Source: Methylophaga sp. UBA2689 (GTDB lineage Bacteria > Pseudomonadota > Gammaproteobacteria > Nitrosococcales > Methylophagaceae). From it: 52,818 nucleotides of DNA. The notes under the pieces were generated by a model. It saw only the letters and a list, made by a program, of their open reading frames with translations, made no database searches and had not been told where the DNA came from. Shown piece by piece: positions 7,843 through 16,970 of the stretch (its first letter is position 1; each line of letters opens with the position of its first letter). The position numbers and the translations under genes are program-made. The stretch is taken from contig DELT01000055.1 of the NCBI GenBank assembly GCA_002354555.1, positions 1 to 52,818 of the forward strand. The letters are read 5' to 3'.

Positions 7843-8394
7843 ATGTCAGAACCCGTATGGTTTAGAACCGCAGAAGCCACCGTTTTTGCCAGTGAAGATC
7901 AAGGCACCGATGCGATGCCGGAAATTTTAATTGGCAGCACCAAAGGTCCGGCAGGCCAGGCATTTGCCAATTTGATGGGGCAGACAGAAGGTCACACCCG
8001 TATGTTTGCCATTCGTGCCACCAATCAACAGGTTAAACCTGCAACCATGATCGTGCCTAAAGTCACCATCAAATCTAGCAGTTATGTGGAACTGTTTGGT
8101 GGTCCAGTACAATCCGCGGTGGCTGATGCGGTATTGGATAGTGTTATTGAAGGCGTAATACCAAAAGAACATGCCGATGATTTGTGCATCGTGGCGATGA
8201 TTTGGATCGCTCCAGATGCGGCTGCTAATCCGGATGTTGATCGCAAGGATTTATACCGCACTAATTACGAAGCCATGAAACTGGCCATCAAACGTGCGAT
8301 GTCAGGTTCACCAACAATTGATGAGCTGATTGCCAACCGCAATAAAATCCATCATGAAATGTATGATCCTGAGACTGGTGAATCAGCCTGGTAA
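7843..8394 (+). CDS. Formaldehyde-activating enzyme (Fae) family protein, divergent
   Basis: A 183-residue Fae-family protein. Fae condenses formaldehyde with tetrahydromethanopterin in methylotrophs. Family landmarks: EILIGSTKGPAGQAFAN (27-43), GHTRMFAI, VKPATMIVPKVTIKS (65-79), PVQSAVADAV, EGVIPKEHADDLCIV and NYEAMKLAIKRAMSG. In canonical Fae the first motif reads A-H-I-D-L-x-IG with the proposed catalytic His; here it reads A-M-P-E-I-L-IG, so that His is Met25 and the Asp is Glu. About 15 extra residues follow the usual C-terminus. I infer a paralogue with altered chemistry or a formaldehyde/pterin-binding role. No C1 genes adjoin it. TTGGAG precedes the ATG. Confidence 0.88.
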   Translation: MSEPVWFRTAEATVFASEDQGTDAMPEILIGSTKGPAGQAFANLMGQTEGHTRMFAIRATNQQVKPATMIVPKVTIKSSSYVELFGGPVQSAVADAVLDSVIEGVIPKEHADDLCIVAMIWIAPDAAANPDVDRKDLYRTNYEAMKLAIKRAMSGSPTIDELIANRNKIHHEMYDPETGESAW

Positions 8395-8412
8395 GTTAAA
8401 CCCGTATTCACT

Positions 8413-8448
8413 AAAAAACCCTCTTTGTGTAAGCAAAGAGGGTTTTTT
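8413..8448. terminator. Bidirectional terminator between fae-like and dacB
   Basis: A perfect 15-bp stem AAAAAACCCTCTTTG (8413-8427) / CAAAGAGGGTTTTTT (8434-8448) with a 6-base loop has a T-run on both strands. It separates two convergent genes. Confidence 0.92.
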
Positions 8449-8475
8449 TATGGTTGAAGGGCAAATAAAAGCCTA

Positions 8476-9882
8476 TCAATGCTCGTTAAATAACCTTTCA
8501 TAGAAACCACGTTCAAAATCGCGTAGTGGCTTACGCGCTACATTGCGGTTATCACTATCTGAATGGTAATTGGAAAGTAACTGTACAAAGTACAATGACT
8601 TACCTGATTTTGTATTGATTTTGCCGGCCAGATTGTAAACGCCATATATAGAACCGGTTTTTGCCGTTACTTTACCACTCAATGGGGTATTGATCAGGCT
8701 GCTGCGGTATCGCAGGGTTCCTGACTGGCCAGATACGGGAAGCGTATCAACCAAACCTAGTTCCTTGTTGCTGAAGATGTACTGGACCACCTGCATTAAT
8801 TGCTTGGCGGTGACCCTATTGTTACGTGATAACCCTGAACCATCCATGATGATGGCACGAGATAAATCAATACCGGCTTTTTCCTTAAATACCGCTTTGA
8901 TGGCGGCCGCACCATTCTCATAACTACCAGGTTGTTTGTAATAAACTCGCCCTACCGTTTTAAGCAGATTATCAGCAATCAGGTTATCAGACCGTTTCAT
9001 CATCAAATCGATTAGTGTCATCAATGGTTCAGATTGATGCAAGGCAATAACGGTTCCGTTTGCGGTATCGTCACGAATAATTTTGCCACGTAATCTGATT
9101 CCGGCACGATCCAGTTCCTCTTGAAGAACCTCTTTGAGATATAAGGTGGTGTTTTGTACTGCGAGATGGAAGTTTACCGGTAAACGATGCGAGCCAACGC
9201 AGCCGTTAAGAGAGAAGTGATTTTTATTGTCGGCAGTCAGCTTGAGATCACAATCAATATTCTGATTTTCCAGGCCTTCGCGGATGATGATATCGTCAGC
9301 ACTGATACTGATATACGGCGAGCCACTGGCTTTCAGACCTTTAACGGGGGCTGGGGAAGTACCCTCTATTTTTCCGTAGATACAGTTACCATTCATGGTA
9401 ATGCTACTGGAAGGTGCACTGTAACAGACACCCATAATATCCCATGGTAAGCCAACAGCACGCTCAGAGGTGTCGAAGGCGCTGCCATTCAAATAGAGGT
9501 TTCCATCGATAGTAGTTTGCTTGAGTTTAAGCTTTTCGACCAAAACACGCAGATGGGTACGAGTAAAAGTCGGGTCACCACTGAAATTGATTATGGCATC
9601 TTTTTCAGTCGTTTCCATTGTGGTTTCAAACCGAAAATCTTTATCCAGAACCAGGCGAGCTCCGAGACCGGTAATGATTTTCTGCAAACTGGCAGGTTGT
9701 TGGAACTGTTCAGCACGTTCAGAGTAAATTTCCTTGCCACTTGCAGTATCGACAACATACAAAGCAATATCTGCACCTTCCGGTGTAGGCTTGCCATTCA
9801 ATGCCGGGTCAGAGAAAGTTTGTGTAGCTTGAGTTGAAAAACTAAATAAAAGCAACATTGCCAGGGTGAGATATTTGGTCAT
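8476..9882 (-). CDS. dacB: D-alanyl-D-alanine carboxypeptidase/endopeptidase PBP4 (peptidase S13)
   Basis: A 468-residue periplasmic penicillin-binding protein. A signal peptide ends at about residue 19 (FSTQA). The three active-site motifs are present: SLQK (Ser65-Lys68, acylated Ser), SDN (298-300) and KTG (408-410). The large insert between motifs 1 and 2, typical of class C PBPs, is retained. The enzyme trims and cleaves cross-links in peptidoglycan. The gene stands alone, ends at the shared terminator at 8413, and has normal length for DacB. Confidence 0.93.
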   Translation of the reverse strand: MTKYLTLAMLLLFSFSTQATQTFSDPALNGKPTPEGADIALYVVDTASGKEIYSERAEQFQQPASLQKIITGLGARLVLDKDFRFETTMETTEKDAIINFSGDPTFTRTHLRVLVEKLKLKQTTIDGNLYLNGSAFDTSERAVGLPWDIMGVCYSAPSSSITMNGNCIYGKIEGTSPAPVKGLKASGSPYISISADDIIIREGLENQNIDCDLKLTADNKNHFSLNGCVGSHRLPVNFHLAVQNTTLYLKEVLQEELDRAGIRLRGKIIRDDTANGTVIALHQSEPLMTLIDLMMKRSDNLIADNLLKTVGRVYYKQPGSYENGAAAIKAVFKEKAGIDLSRAIIMDGSGLSRNNRVTAKQLMQVVQYIFSNKELGLVDTLPVSGQSGTLRYRSSLINTPLSGKVTAKTGSIYGVYNLAGKINTKSGKSLYFVQLLSNYHSDSDNRNVARKPLRDFERGFYERLFNEH

Positions 9883-10010
9883 ACAGTCCAGTGATACTTG
9901 AGTTTAAGGTTGAAAGATTGCAAAGCCTAACATGAAAATCAGCATTTGATTTGAAACAAAAAGCTGTCGTTGGAGAAACTCTCACAACAACAGCGTATGG
10001 CAGGTGAAAC

Positions 10011-10382
10011 TTAAGTGTACATCGGTTTGTTTTCGGCTACATTCATCCAGCCTTTGGCTATTCGATAGATAACCCAAATCGCATTTGCCAGCAGAATGAA
10101 AACACCTATAACAACGGCACTCAATAAAGCACCAATCAAGCCCCACAAAAGACAGAACCAGAAGGTACGGATCTGCCAGCGAAAATGTGACTCAAGCCAT
10201 GTACCACGGACATCATCACGTTTGATGTAGTTCATGATAACGGCCACCAGGAAGGTTAAACCAACAATAAATGATGCTGCTTGCAGTGCATAAATGACAA
10301 TCGTCAGTGTTTTGGCTTGATTAGAATTATTTTTCATAACGGGATCTGGGGAAGGAGTTGGAATGACTCTGGGTTCAGACAT
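10011..10382 (-). CDS. DUF4870-like small integral membrane protein
   Basis: A 123-residue protein with a Pro-rich cytoplasmic head and three predicted transmembrane helices (about 27-49, 71-86 and 88-105). It shows the recognisable signature NYIKRDDVRGTWLESHFRWQ followed by RTFW in the middle, shared with DUF4870/Tic20-like proteins of gammaproteobacteria. Function unknown. AAGGA precedes the ATG by 6 bases; an 18-bp inverted repeat directly upstream overlaps that site (see 10392-10439), so translation may be controlled by RNA structure. Confidence 0.8.
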   Translation of the reverse strand: MSEPRVIPTPSPDPVMKNNSNQAKTLTIVIYALQAASFIVGLTFLVAVIMNYIKRDDVRGTWLESHFRWQIRTFWFCLLWGLIGALLSAVVIGVFILLANAIWVIYRIAKGWMNVAENKPMYT

Positions 10383-10391
10383 GAATTATCC

Positions 10392-10439
10392 TTTGGTTAT
10401 CTGCCTGCAAGGATAAATCTTTTGCAGGCAGATACCAAA
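10392..10439 (-). promoter_or_regulatory. Strong leader hairpin overlapping the ribosome-binding site
   Basis: TATCTGCCTGCAA (10398-10410) and TTGCAGGCAGATA (10422-10434) form a perfect 13-bp stem with an 11-base loop. With one bulge the stem extends through TTTGG/CCAAA to about 18 bp. In the minus-strand mRNA the 3' arm runs into AAAGGA, the ribosome site of the DUF4870-like gene. No U-run follows, so it does not look like a terminator. Confidence 0.55.
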
Positions 10440-10503
10440 ATTTTTATCTCAGGAAAAAGTTAAGTTAGGAAAAGTTTTGTACCGCTTAGATTAGTTGGTT
10501 TGA

Positions 10504-10743
10504 TTAATTAAGCGTTTCGTGAGGAGTGGAATTGTTGCAGTGTGCACATCCATCAATTAAATGAGCATGATTGTAAAATTTTCTTCTGGCTACATGTATT
10601 GCGGTTTTGCTATCCGGCAGGTCACCCAAATGAACCCGTTCTACCGGAGGTGGCAGGTTAGGGCATCCTTCTGGACACACATGATGAATATCGCATCCGT
10701 TGTTAGGTAAGTTAGGATTTGAATCTAAGTAATAACTTGCCAT
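10504..10743 (-). CDS. Small Cys/His-rich conserved-looking protein
   Basis: A 79-residue protein without signal peptide. Five Cys and several His are grouped as GCDIHHVCPEGC (about 17-28) and CAHC (about 66-69), suggesting one zinc or iron site formed from two knuckles. A GGGAGA ribosome site supports the ATG at 10743. The next gene (10382) is 120 bases downstream on the same strand. No family recognised; metal binding is inference. Confidence 0.7.
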   Translation of the reverse strand: MASYYLDSNPNLPNNGCDIHHVCPEGCPNLPPPVERVHLGDLPDSKTAIHVARRKFYNHAHLIDGCAHCNNSTPHETLN

Positions 10744-11202
10744 ATCGATATCTCCCTGATTTCAAAAACATCTTTGTTTTCCGTTAGGCCAATATTGAAC
10801 TAACAGGTAAGTCACATAATTATTAATACTCCTATAACTCTATTCAACGTAAATGAATAATTCCTGTTTTCACAGGAAACTTTACCCATCAATACCTAAG
10901 GAAAACGGAAAACCTATTAATTAACAGTAGGTTGAAGCTGTAAATTTAGATACTTAATACAATGTTATTTAAACAAAATAACAATCCTCCATAGAAAAAT
11001 GATAACTAAGTCACGCTTTTCGCGCAATAACGTAAAAAATAATTCAAAAGTGTTAAATGTGTCACGTTTATTATGCTTATAAATCGGTTTTAACGATTGT
11101 TTTTATATGAATAAACTGTTTTACAGCTCAATTCGTTGTCAGTATTGTGACAATCCTAAACAAATTAGCCACTACAACGAAATTATATAGGGATTTAATC
11201 AT
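10744..11202. other. Divergent intergenic region upstream of gnd
   Basis: 459 AT-rich bases without a gene. A small palindrome, TTCCTGT-4-ACAGGAA, lies at 10861-10878, and a 10-bp inverted pair GTTTTCCGTT / AACGGAAAAC spans about 10777 to 10913. Either could be an operator, but nothing ties it to a regulator. The region must hold the gnd promoter; I cannot single one out. Confidence 0.35.
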
Positions 11203-12663
11203 ATGAAAACAACCAGCCAATTAGCTGATATTGGTGTCGTCGGCCTTGCTGTAATGGGCCAGAATCTTGCTTTAAATATAAACGATAAAGGCTTTACTGT
11301 TGCAGTTTACAATCGCACAAGCACAAAGGTAGATGAATTTATGCAGGGCCCTGCAAATGGCACCAGAATCATTGCCTGCCACGATTTGAAAGCATTTACT
11401 GAGTCTTTGCAAAAGCCCAGGAGGGTGATGCTGATGGTAAAGGCGGGGAATGTAGTCGACAGCTTTATTCAGCAACTTTTACCTTATCTGGAAAAAGGTG
11501 ACATCATTATCGATGGTGGTAATTCTTTGTTTAATGACAGTGATCGCCGTACTCAGGAATTACATCAGCAAGGCATTCTGTTCATTGGCAGCGGTGTGTC
11601 TGGTGGTGAAGAGGGTGCCCGACATGGACCTTCGTTAATGCCTGGTGGTAATAAAGCCGCATGGCCAGCAATAAAAGACATATTCCAATCAATTTCTGCA
11701 CAGGTAGATGGTGAGCCTTGCTGTGACTGGGTAGGAAATGATGGCGCAGGTCATTATGTGAAGATGGTGCATAACGGCATTGAATATGGTGATATGCAAC
11801 TAATCTGCGAAGCTTATCAAATGATGCGCGAGGGCATGGGCCTGTCGGGAGATGAAATACAGCAAGTCTTCGCAGAATGGAACGAAGGCATACTGGACTC
11901 CTACCTGATTGAAATTACTCGTGACATTCTTAAAGTAAAAGAACCCGATGGCAGTTTGTTAATTGACCATATTCTGGACACTGCAGGCCAAAAAGGTACC
12001 GGCAAATGGACAGGTATGAACGCATTGGAGTTAGGTACGCCGCTAACCTTAATTGGTGAGGCAGTATTTGCCCGTTGTTTGTCAGCCTTGAAAGATGAAC
12101 GGGTTACGGCTTCTCGCGTATTGCCGTCCAAGGCAACCGCATTTACCGGGGATAAACGTGAAATGATTGATGCGGTAAGAGATGCACTTTATGCCTCGAA
12201 AATCATTTCCTATGCCCAAGGCTACATGTTAATGCGTGAGGCAGCGGCAACCTATGGTTGGCAGTTGAACTATGGTGGTATCGCGATGATGTGGCGTGGA
12301 GGCTGTATTATTCGGAGTCAGTTTTTATCCAACATCCGTGATGCATTTGAGCGTGATCCGAACTTGCAGAACCTGTTGCTGGATGAGTTCTTTATTGACG
12401 CCATTAGCGAAGCATTACCTGGCTGGAGAAAAGCGGTCGTTAAAGCGATTGAGATTGGTGTGCCGGTACCGACATTCAGCAGTGCTTTATCATTTTATGA
12501 CGGTTACCGCAGTAAACGTTTGCCAGCCAACCTGTTACAGGCACAACGCGATTATTTTGGTGCGCATACCTACGAACGACTCGATAAACCCCGAGGTGAA
12601 TTTTTTCACACCAACTGGACAGGGCGCGGCGGAAACATATCTGCAAGCAATTACGATGTCTGA
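11203..12663 (+). CDS. gnd: 6-phosphogluconate dehydrogenase, decarboxylating
   Basis: A 486-residue enzyme that oxidises 6-phosphogluconate to ribulose 5-phosphate and CO2 with NADP+ or NAD+; in ribulose-monophosphate methylotrophs it closes the dissimilatory formaldehyde cycle. The Rossmann motif GLAVMGQNLALN lies at about 14-25. The substrate motifs IDGGNSLFNDSDRR, SGVSGGEEGARHGPSLMPGG and KMVHNGIEYGDMQLICEAY (catalytic Lys and Asn-Gly-Ile-Glu) follow. GTGKWT and the C-terminal QRDYFGAHTYER are also intact. Full length for the long-form family. The neighbours (trkA and an exporter) are not metabolic partners. Confidence 0.97.
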   Translation: MKTTSQLADIGVVGLAVMGQNLALNINDKGFTVAVYNRTSTKVDEFMQGPANGTRIIACHDLKAFTESLQKPRRVMLMVKAGNVVDSFIQQLLPYLEKGDIIIDGGNSLFNDSDRRTQELHQQGILFIGSGVSGGEEGARHGPSLMPGGNKAAWPAIKDIFQSISAQVDGEPCCDWVGNDGAGHYVKMVHNGIEYGDMQLICEAYQMMREGMGLSGDEIQQVFAEWNEGILDSYLIEITRDILKVKEPDGSLLIDHILDTAGQKGTGKWTGMNALELGTPLTLIGEAVFARCLSALKDERVTASRVLPSKATAFTGDKREMIDAVRDALYASKIISYAQGYMLMREAAATYGWQLNYGGIAMMWRGGCIIRSQFLSNIRDAFERDPNLQNLLLDEFFIDAISEALPGWRKAVVKAIEIGVPVPTFSSALSFYDGYRSKRLPANLLQAQRDYFGAHTYERLDKPRGEFFHTNWTGRGGNISASNYDV

Positions 12664-12863
12664 ATGAATTCAATGCATTAGTGATATGTTTGCCGGTTTC
12701 CAACTGGTGTGGACGTTCAATATAGAACCTGCAATGTTTTCGATTTGGTGGATTATGTACTTTATATTGTCACTGGGTTGGGATTGAACGTTGCGATGAT
12801 GACAGCCGGTCTTGATTCTATTTCTGCCAGCCTATTGGCGCAATTAACAGAGAGGTTTTGCAG

Positions 12864-14237
12864 ATGAAAATTATTATTCTGGGTGCGGGACAGGTCGGCA
12901 GTTCGACGGCAGAAAGTCTGGTCAATGAAGGTAACGATGTCACGGTGATTGATCAAAACCCGGTATTGCTGGAGCGATTGCAGGAGCATCTGGATATTCG
13001 AACGGTGGTCGGATATGCAGCACATCCTGGCACCTTGTTAAAAGCAGGTATTAAAGACACCGATATGCTGATCGCAGTCACACATAATGATGAGATCAAC
13101 ATGATTGCCTGTCAGATTGCCAGTTCACTATTTAATACGCCCAAAAAACTGGCACGGATACGTGCCGCAGATTATCTGGAATACCCGGCTTTATTTGCGC
13201 TGGATGCCGTGCCAATTGATGTCATTATCAGTCCTGAACAATTAGTTACTGATTACATTACCCATCTGATTGAGCAACCTGAAGTTTTGCAGGTTCTGAC
13301 CTTTTTTGAAGATCGTGCACGACTGGTCGCCGTTAGAGTAGATGCCGGTAGTATTATGGATGGTAAAGCGATCCATGATTTGCTGGATCTGCTCCCCAAA
13401 ATTCAAATGCGTATCGCGGCCATTTTCCGCAATGAGAGTGCTATTCCATTGGGTGGAAAAATCATTTTGCAGGCTGAAGATGAAGTGTTTTTTCTGGCCG
13501 AAAAACATCAAATCAGTGAGTTGGTAAAAGTATTCAAAAAAGATTACCAACCCTATAAACGAATATTTATTGCCGGTGGTGGACAGATTGGTAAACAACT
13601 GGCACAGCGACTGGAAAAGTCGCATAACGTTAAAATTATCGAACATAATGAAAATCGGGCACGGGTGATCGCCGAAGATCTGCATCACAGTCTGGTATTG
13701 CATGGTGATGTAGGCGATGCCGGCCTGCTTAAAGAAGAATATATTCATAAAACGGATGTGTTCTGCGCCGTGACTAACGACGACGAAGCTAACATTTTGT
13801 CTGCGATGTTGGCCAAGCGTCTGGGAGCTCGCAAAACCTTTTCCATTATCAGTAAGGCCAGTCATGTTGAACTTGTTGAAGGAACCAGCATTGATATTGC
13901 CGTATCGCCCGCACAAATCACCATTGGGACCTTATTGACCCATATTCGTCGTGGTGATGTGATTACCGTGCATTCCTTAAGACAGGGGGCTGCAGAAGCA
14001 ATAGAGATTGTGGCACATGGTGATAAGCAAACTTCTAATGTTGTGGGACGCAAGCTCTCAGAACTCAAACTACCTAAAAGTGCTACCGTCGGAGCGATAT
14101 TACGCAAAGAAAAGATTTTGTTTGCCGAAAAAAATATTCAGATTGAAAGCGGCGATCATCTGGTCATCTTTTTGACCGAACAGCAGGATGTCGATGAGGT
14201 TGAAAAATTGTTTCAAGTGGGATTTGAGTTTCTGTAA
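12864..14237 (+). CDS. trkA: Trk potassium uptake system NAD-binding protein TrkA
   Basis: A 457-residue peripheral membrane protein that gates the TrkH/TrkG K+ channel through nucleotide binding. It has two RCK units, each with a Rossmann fold: IILGAGQVGSS (about 3-13) with the acidic VIDQNP after strand 2, and IFIAGGGQIGKQ (about 233-244) with IEHNEN. Each is followed by a TrkA-C domain. ATG 12864 is preferred over the in-frame TTG at 12858 because AGAGG (12851-12855) spaces it properly. trkH is not next to it. Length matches E. coli TrkA (458). Confidence 0.95.
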   Translation: MKIIILGAGQVGSSTAESLVNEGNDVTVIDQNPVLLERLQEHLDIRTVVGYAAHPGTLLKAGIKDTDMLIAVTHNDEINMIACQIASSLFNTPKKLARIRAADYLEYPALFALDAVPIDVIISPEQLVTDYITHLIEQPEVLQVLTFFEDRARLVAVRVDAGSIMDGKAIHDLLDLLPKIQMRIAAIFRNESAIPLGGKIILQAEDEVFFLAEKHQISELVKVFKKDYQPYKRIFIAGGGQIGKQLAQRLEKSHNVKIIEHNENRARVIAEDLHHSLVLHGDVGDAGLLKEEYIHKTDVFCAVTNDDEANILSAMLAKRLGARKTFSIISKASHVELVEGTSIDIAVSPAQITIGTLLTHIRRGDVITVHSLRQGAAEAIEIVAHGDKQTSNVVGRKLSELKLPKSATVGAILRKEKILFAEKNIQIESGDHLVIFLTEQQDVDEVEKLFQVGFEFL

Positions 14238-14349
14238 ATCAGTTTATTACAGATGTAGGAGCTTCAGTTTGTATCATCCGTCTTGAATATTTACTTTTTC
14301 CTTAAAAGTTCATCTTGATAATGAAACAATATCTGTGATTTTCTAAAGC

Positions 14350-14973
14350 ATGCCAATTGAAGTCTATGCAGTTTTTATATTCACCTCAGCGTTGCTGGCC
14401 CTAGCCCCCGGGCCAGATAATATCTTTGTGCTTACCCAGTCAGCACTTTATGGTAAACGCAGTGGGATTCTGATTACCTTAGGTCTATGTACTGGCTTGG
14501 TTTTTCATACCTGTTTAGTGGCATTTGGTGTTGCCACTATTATACAAACCTCTGACTGGGCATTGAGTGCTTTGAAGGTCATCGGCGCACTCTATTTGGT
14601 CTACCTCGCCTGGCAGATGCTTAACAGTCAGACAGAAGATTTATCAGGTAAAGACGTAGTATTAAGTGATACAAACTTATATCTGCGCGGCATTGTGATG
14701 AATGTAACTAATCCCAAAGTTAGTATTTTCTTTTTGGCCTTTCTACCACAGTTCGCCAGTTCAAACTATGGTGCGATTACCCCACAAATTATATTGCTCG
14801 GGACTATATTTGGTGCTGTTTCACTCTTTATCTTTAGTGGTATTTCCATATTAGCTTCCAAGCTTGGTGACTTGCTTAAAAGAAAACCCAATGCTCAGGT
14901 TTATCTCAGTCGTATGACAGCACTGATTTTTGTTGTGTTGGCGTTTAATCTTTTGATGGGCCTAATTAGTTGA
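14350..14973 (+). CDS. LysE/RhtB family amino-acid exporter
   Basis: A 207-residue inner-membrane protein with about six transmembrane helices. The family motif ALLALAPGPDNIFVLTQSALYGKRSG (about 14-39, shown in part) is diagnostic, as are GALYLVYLAW and the mid-protein RGIVMNVTNPKVSIFF. Members export amino acids or derivatives; the substrate cannot be deduced. The ribosome site is weak. Convergent with the next gene on the minus strand. Confidence 0.92.
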   Translation: MPIEVYAVFIFTSALLALAPGPDNIFVLTQSALYGKRSGILITLGLCTGLVFHTCLVAFGVATIIQTSDWALSALKVIGALYLVYLAWQMLNSQTEDLSGKDVVLSDTNLYLRGIVMNVTNPKVSIFFLAFLPQFASSNYGAITPQIILLGTIFGAVSLFIFSGISILASKLGDLLKRKPNAQVYLSRMTALIFVVLAFNLLMGLIS

Positions 14974-14989
14974 GTCAAAACGCTAAAAG

Positions 14990-15319
14990 TCAGTAAATTG
15001 ACTCAGTGCCTTGTTGACGTTTAACGCAGGCATCAAAAATCTGGTCATGAATAAAATCCGCTGATTTACTGGTTGGCTGGATAAATACCTGTTTGGCAAT
15101 TTGCAGTAAATCATCACGGCCTTGAGATTTTTTGTAAATCGATTTTATCTTGGTTTCAAACGTTTCCCAGTCGTCGCCCTCGGTTTGACGGATTTTCTGG
15201 ATTTCATAGGCAGTACCTGCCTGATAGGCACAACTTGTAATGGTCCCATGCTCAAGATTTTCTGCCTGGACTGAACCTATGCTCACACAAACAATTGTCA
15301 TCATGACTAAGTGTTTCAT
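14990..15319 (-). CDS. Small exported hypothetical protein
   Basis: A 109-residue protein. ATG 15319 is chosen because GGGGT lies 7 bases upstream and a clean signal peptide then starts the protein (MKHLVMMTIVCVSIGSVQA, cleaved before ENLE). The mature part has two Cys (ITSCAYQ and FDACVKR), probably one disulfide, and is helical with a C-terminal TESIY. Function unknown. Confidence 0.75.
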   Translation of the reverse strand: MKHLVMMTIVCVSIGSVQAENLEHGTITSCAYQAGTAYEIQKIRQTEGDDWETFETKIKSIYKKSQGRDDLLQIAKQVFIQPTSKSADFIHDQIFDACVKRQQGTESIY

Positions 15320-15470
15320 CTGACATACCCCACTACTAAAACTCACACAGAAACCTTGCTAAATGCTTTGAATCATCATGACATATTATGTGCAGAATAA
15401 TACTAGGGCTTGTATGAAAGGACGTTGCTATGCTAACAAGGGTGCAAGAAGTCCAAAGGAGCTGAAGTCT

Positions 15471-15926
15471 ATGAGCAAAGAAATAGAACAAAGCATGATC
15501 ATTCTGGCCCGACATCGTTTGAAATGGTTGAGAGTTGCCCTGGCGGGACGGAATGCCGATCTGAATCTGGTACAGAACACCTTTCATCAACTGACAGGGT
15601 TAACGAGTTTAAGATTTGTCCAGGATAACGGCCTTAGTCAGGCGACAGCAAAAGAGCTGGCTATTATTGATAATCTGGCGATATTGAATGTTCAACAGAA
15701 ACACCCTGAAGTCCTGGAAAAGTTTTCCAATGAATCGCAGGAATTGTCTAAATATCTGGATATGCCTGCCCGGGATTTACTTGATTTGCTGTTTAAGGAA
15801 GGAGGCCGGTTTCAGAATCAGGAGGCCATTTCAGTGGCTATGCACCGGGGCTTGATCAGTGATATTCATCACGAGAAAGAAGCCTACGACAGATTGGATG
15901 CACGTGAGCAGAAACAGGACATGTGA
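15471..15926 (+). CDS. Hypothetical cytosolic protein
   Basis: A 151-residue, mostly helical protein without membrane segments. The ATG at 15471 has AAGGAG at 15456-15461, 9 bases upstream, so it is taken over the longer in-frame ATG at 15378. Features include ILARHRLKWLRVALAGRN near the start and a Glu/Lys-rich C-terminal tail. No family recognised. It ends 8 bases before the stop of the convergent SDR gene. Confidence 0.7.
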   Translation: MSKEIEQSMIILARHRLKWLRVALAGRNADLNLVQNTFHQLTGLTSLRFVQDNGLSQATAKELAIIDNLAILNVQQKHPEVLEKFSNESQELSKYLDMPARDLLDLLFKEGGRFQNQEAISVAMHRGLISDIHHEKEAYDRLDAREQKQDM

Positions 15927-15934
15927 AAACCTGT

Positions 15935-16654
15935 TTACCAGTCTATGATTTTTCCTTGCCAATCCAGAAATGACAATTCACCGTCAGTTGGTAAACCCTT
16001 TAGAATTTCAAATAATCTATCGGCAACAAAATCCGGGGTGAATAACTTATCGTCAGGCACATTTGTATTATATGGACGAGACAGTGGAGAGTCAGTGGTA
16101 CCGGGATGGAAGGCCAGTAACTTGACCATTTTGGCGCGACGGGCATATTCAATGGCAGTGGATTTTAACAGCATATTCAACGCTGCCTTGCTAGCGCGAT
16201 AGCTATACCAACCTCCCATATGATTATCATTAATGCTGCCAACCCGTGCACTGAAGATGGTTACCTGACAGGTTTCAGCATATTTGAGTACAGGTAAAAG
16301 CTGTTTCAGCCACAGTACAGGCGTAATGGTATTGATATTAAACACATGGTTGATGGAAGCTGCTGTAAGTTGTTCCAGACGCTTTTCAGGTTTTACTGAT
16401 GCATCATGCAGAATGCCATGACAGATGAAGACTTTTTCAAAGTTACGTTGCTGTTCATAAAACTGCATCGACAGATTGCTCATACTTGCTTCGTCGTATT
16501 CCGACTGATACCAGATGACACCTGCAAACTTATCAGGTTGTGGCCCACGACTTACAACCACAATATTTTCAGCAGTTAAGTAGGTCAATAATTTTTCAAT
16601 GATGGCCTGAGCAATCTGCCCACTGCCGCCAATAACTAAAGCGGATGTTTTCAT
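15935..16654 (-). CDS. Short-chain dehydrogenase/reductase (SDR)
   Basis: A 239-residue oxidoreductase with the nucleotide motif VIGGSGQIAQAI (about 7-18), an Asn in NINTITP, the active Ser in FSARVGS, and YRASK as the YxxxK catalytic pair. HPGTTDSPLSRPY follows, typical of C-factor (CsgA)-like SDRs. The N-terminal glycine pattern GGSGQIA is slightly unusual. It acts in the cytosol with NAD(P)H; the substrate is unknown. Divergent from the 17-25 kb cluster. Confidence 0.9.
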   Translation of the reverse strand: MKTSALVIGGSGQIAQAIIEKLLTYLTAENIVVVSRGPQPDKFAGVIWYQSEYDEASMSNLSMQFYEQQRNFEKVFICHGILHDASVKPEKRLEQLTAASINHVFNINTITPVLWLKQLLPVLKYAETCQVTIFSARVGSINDNHMGGWYSYRASKAALNMLLKSTAIEYARRAKMVKLLAFHPGTTDSPLSRPYNTNVPDDKLFTPDFVADRLFEILKGLPTDGELSFLDWQGKIIDW

Positions 16655-16970
16655 TTGTTGATTATGCGCCTGATGATGTGAATTTTGTGTGTTAAAAAAT
16701 TTACTCGTTCACACGCTCCTGCGTGTGAACGTAAGTAAGATAATTTCATTAGGAGCAATTTCTGAGATCCATTTAAATGCTTTATAAATTGCAAAACAAA
16801 TTAGACTATTCAGTCAACATTCATTAACAATGCTTTAACGTCTCATACTTCGAGCTCTATAAAGCAGTGAAAACTTATCACTGCCGTCTGCTGACAAATG
16901 TTCTATCGGATACATAGTGGCGATAGACTTCTTTTTTTCTGTAGGTATTAATGGATTAGTGCACAATCTT
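16655..16970. other. Divergent intergenic region before the vWA/PEGA cluster
   Basis: 316 bases between the SDR gene (leftward) and the first cluster gene. It contains the REP-like palindrome at 16706-16731 and must hold promoters for both sides. No -24/-12 element is seen. Confidence 0.4.
16706..16731. repeat. REP-like palindrome (CGTTC-type)
   Basis: CGTTCACACGC (16706-16716) and GCGTGTGAACG (16721-16731) form a perfect 11-bp stem with loop TCCT. Relatives occur at 25313, 25736 and 25789. It matches the widespread proteobacterial CGTTCCCACGCTC-type intergenic repeat. Confidence 0.7.

Noticed and set aside
12686-12787. A 33-residue hydrophobic plus-strand frame between gnd and trkA
   Set aside because: Looks like a Trp-rich membrane peptide but has no ribosome site and no supporting context.
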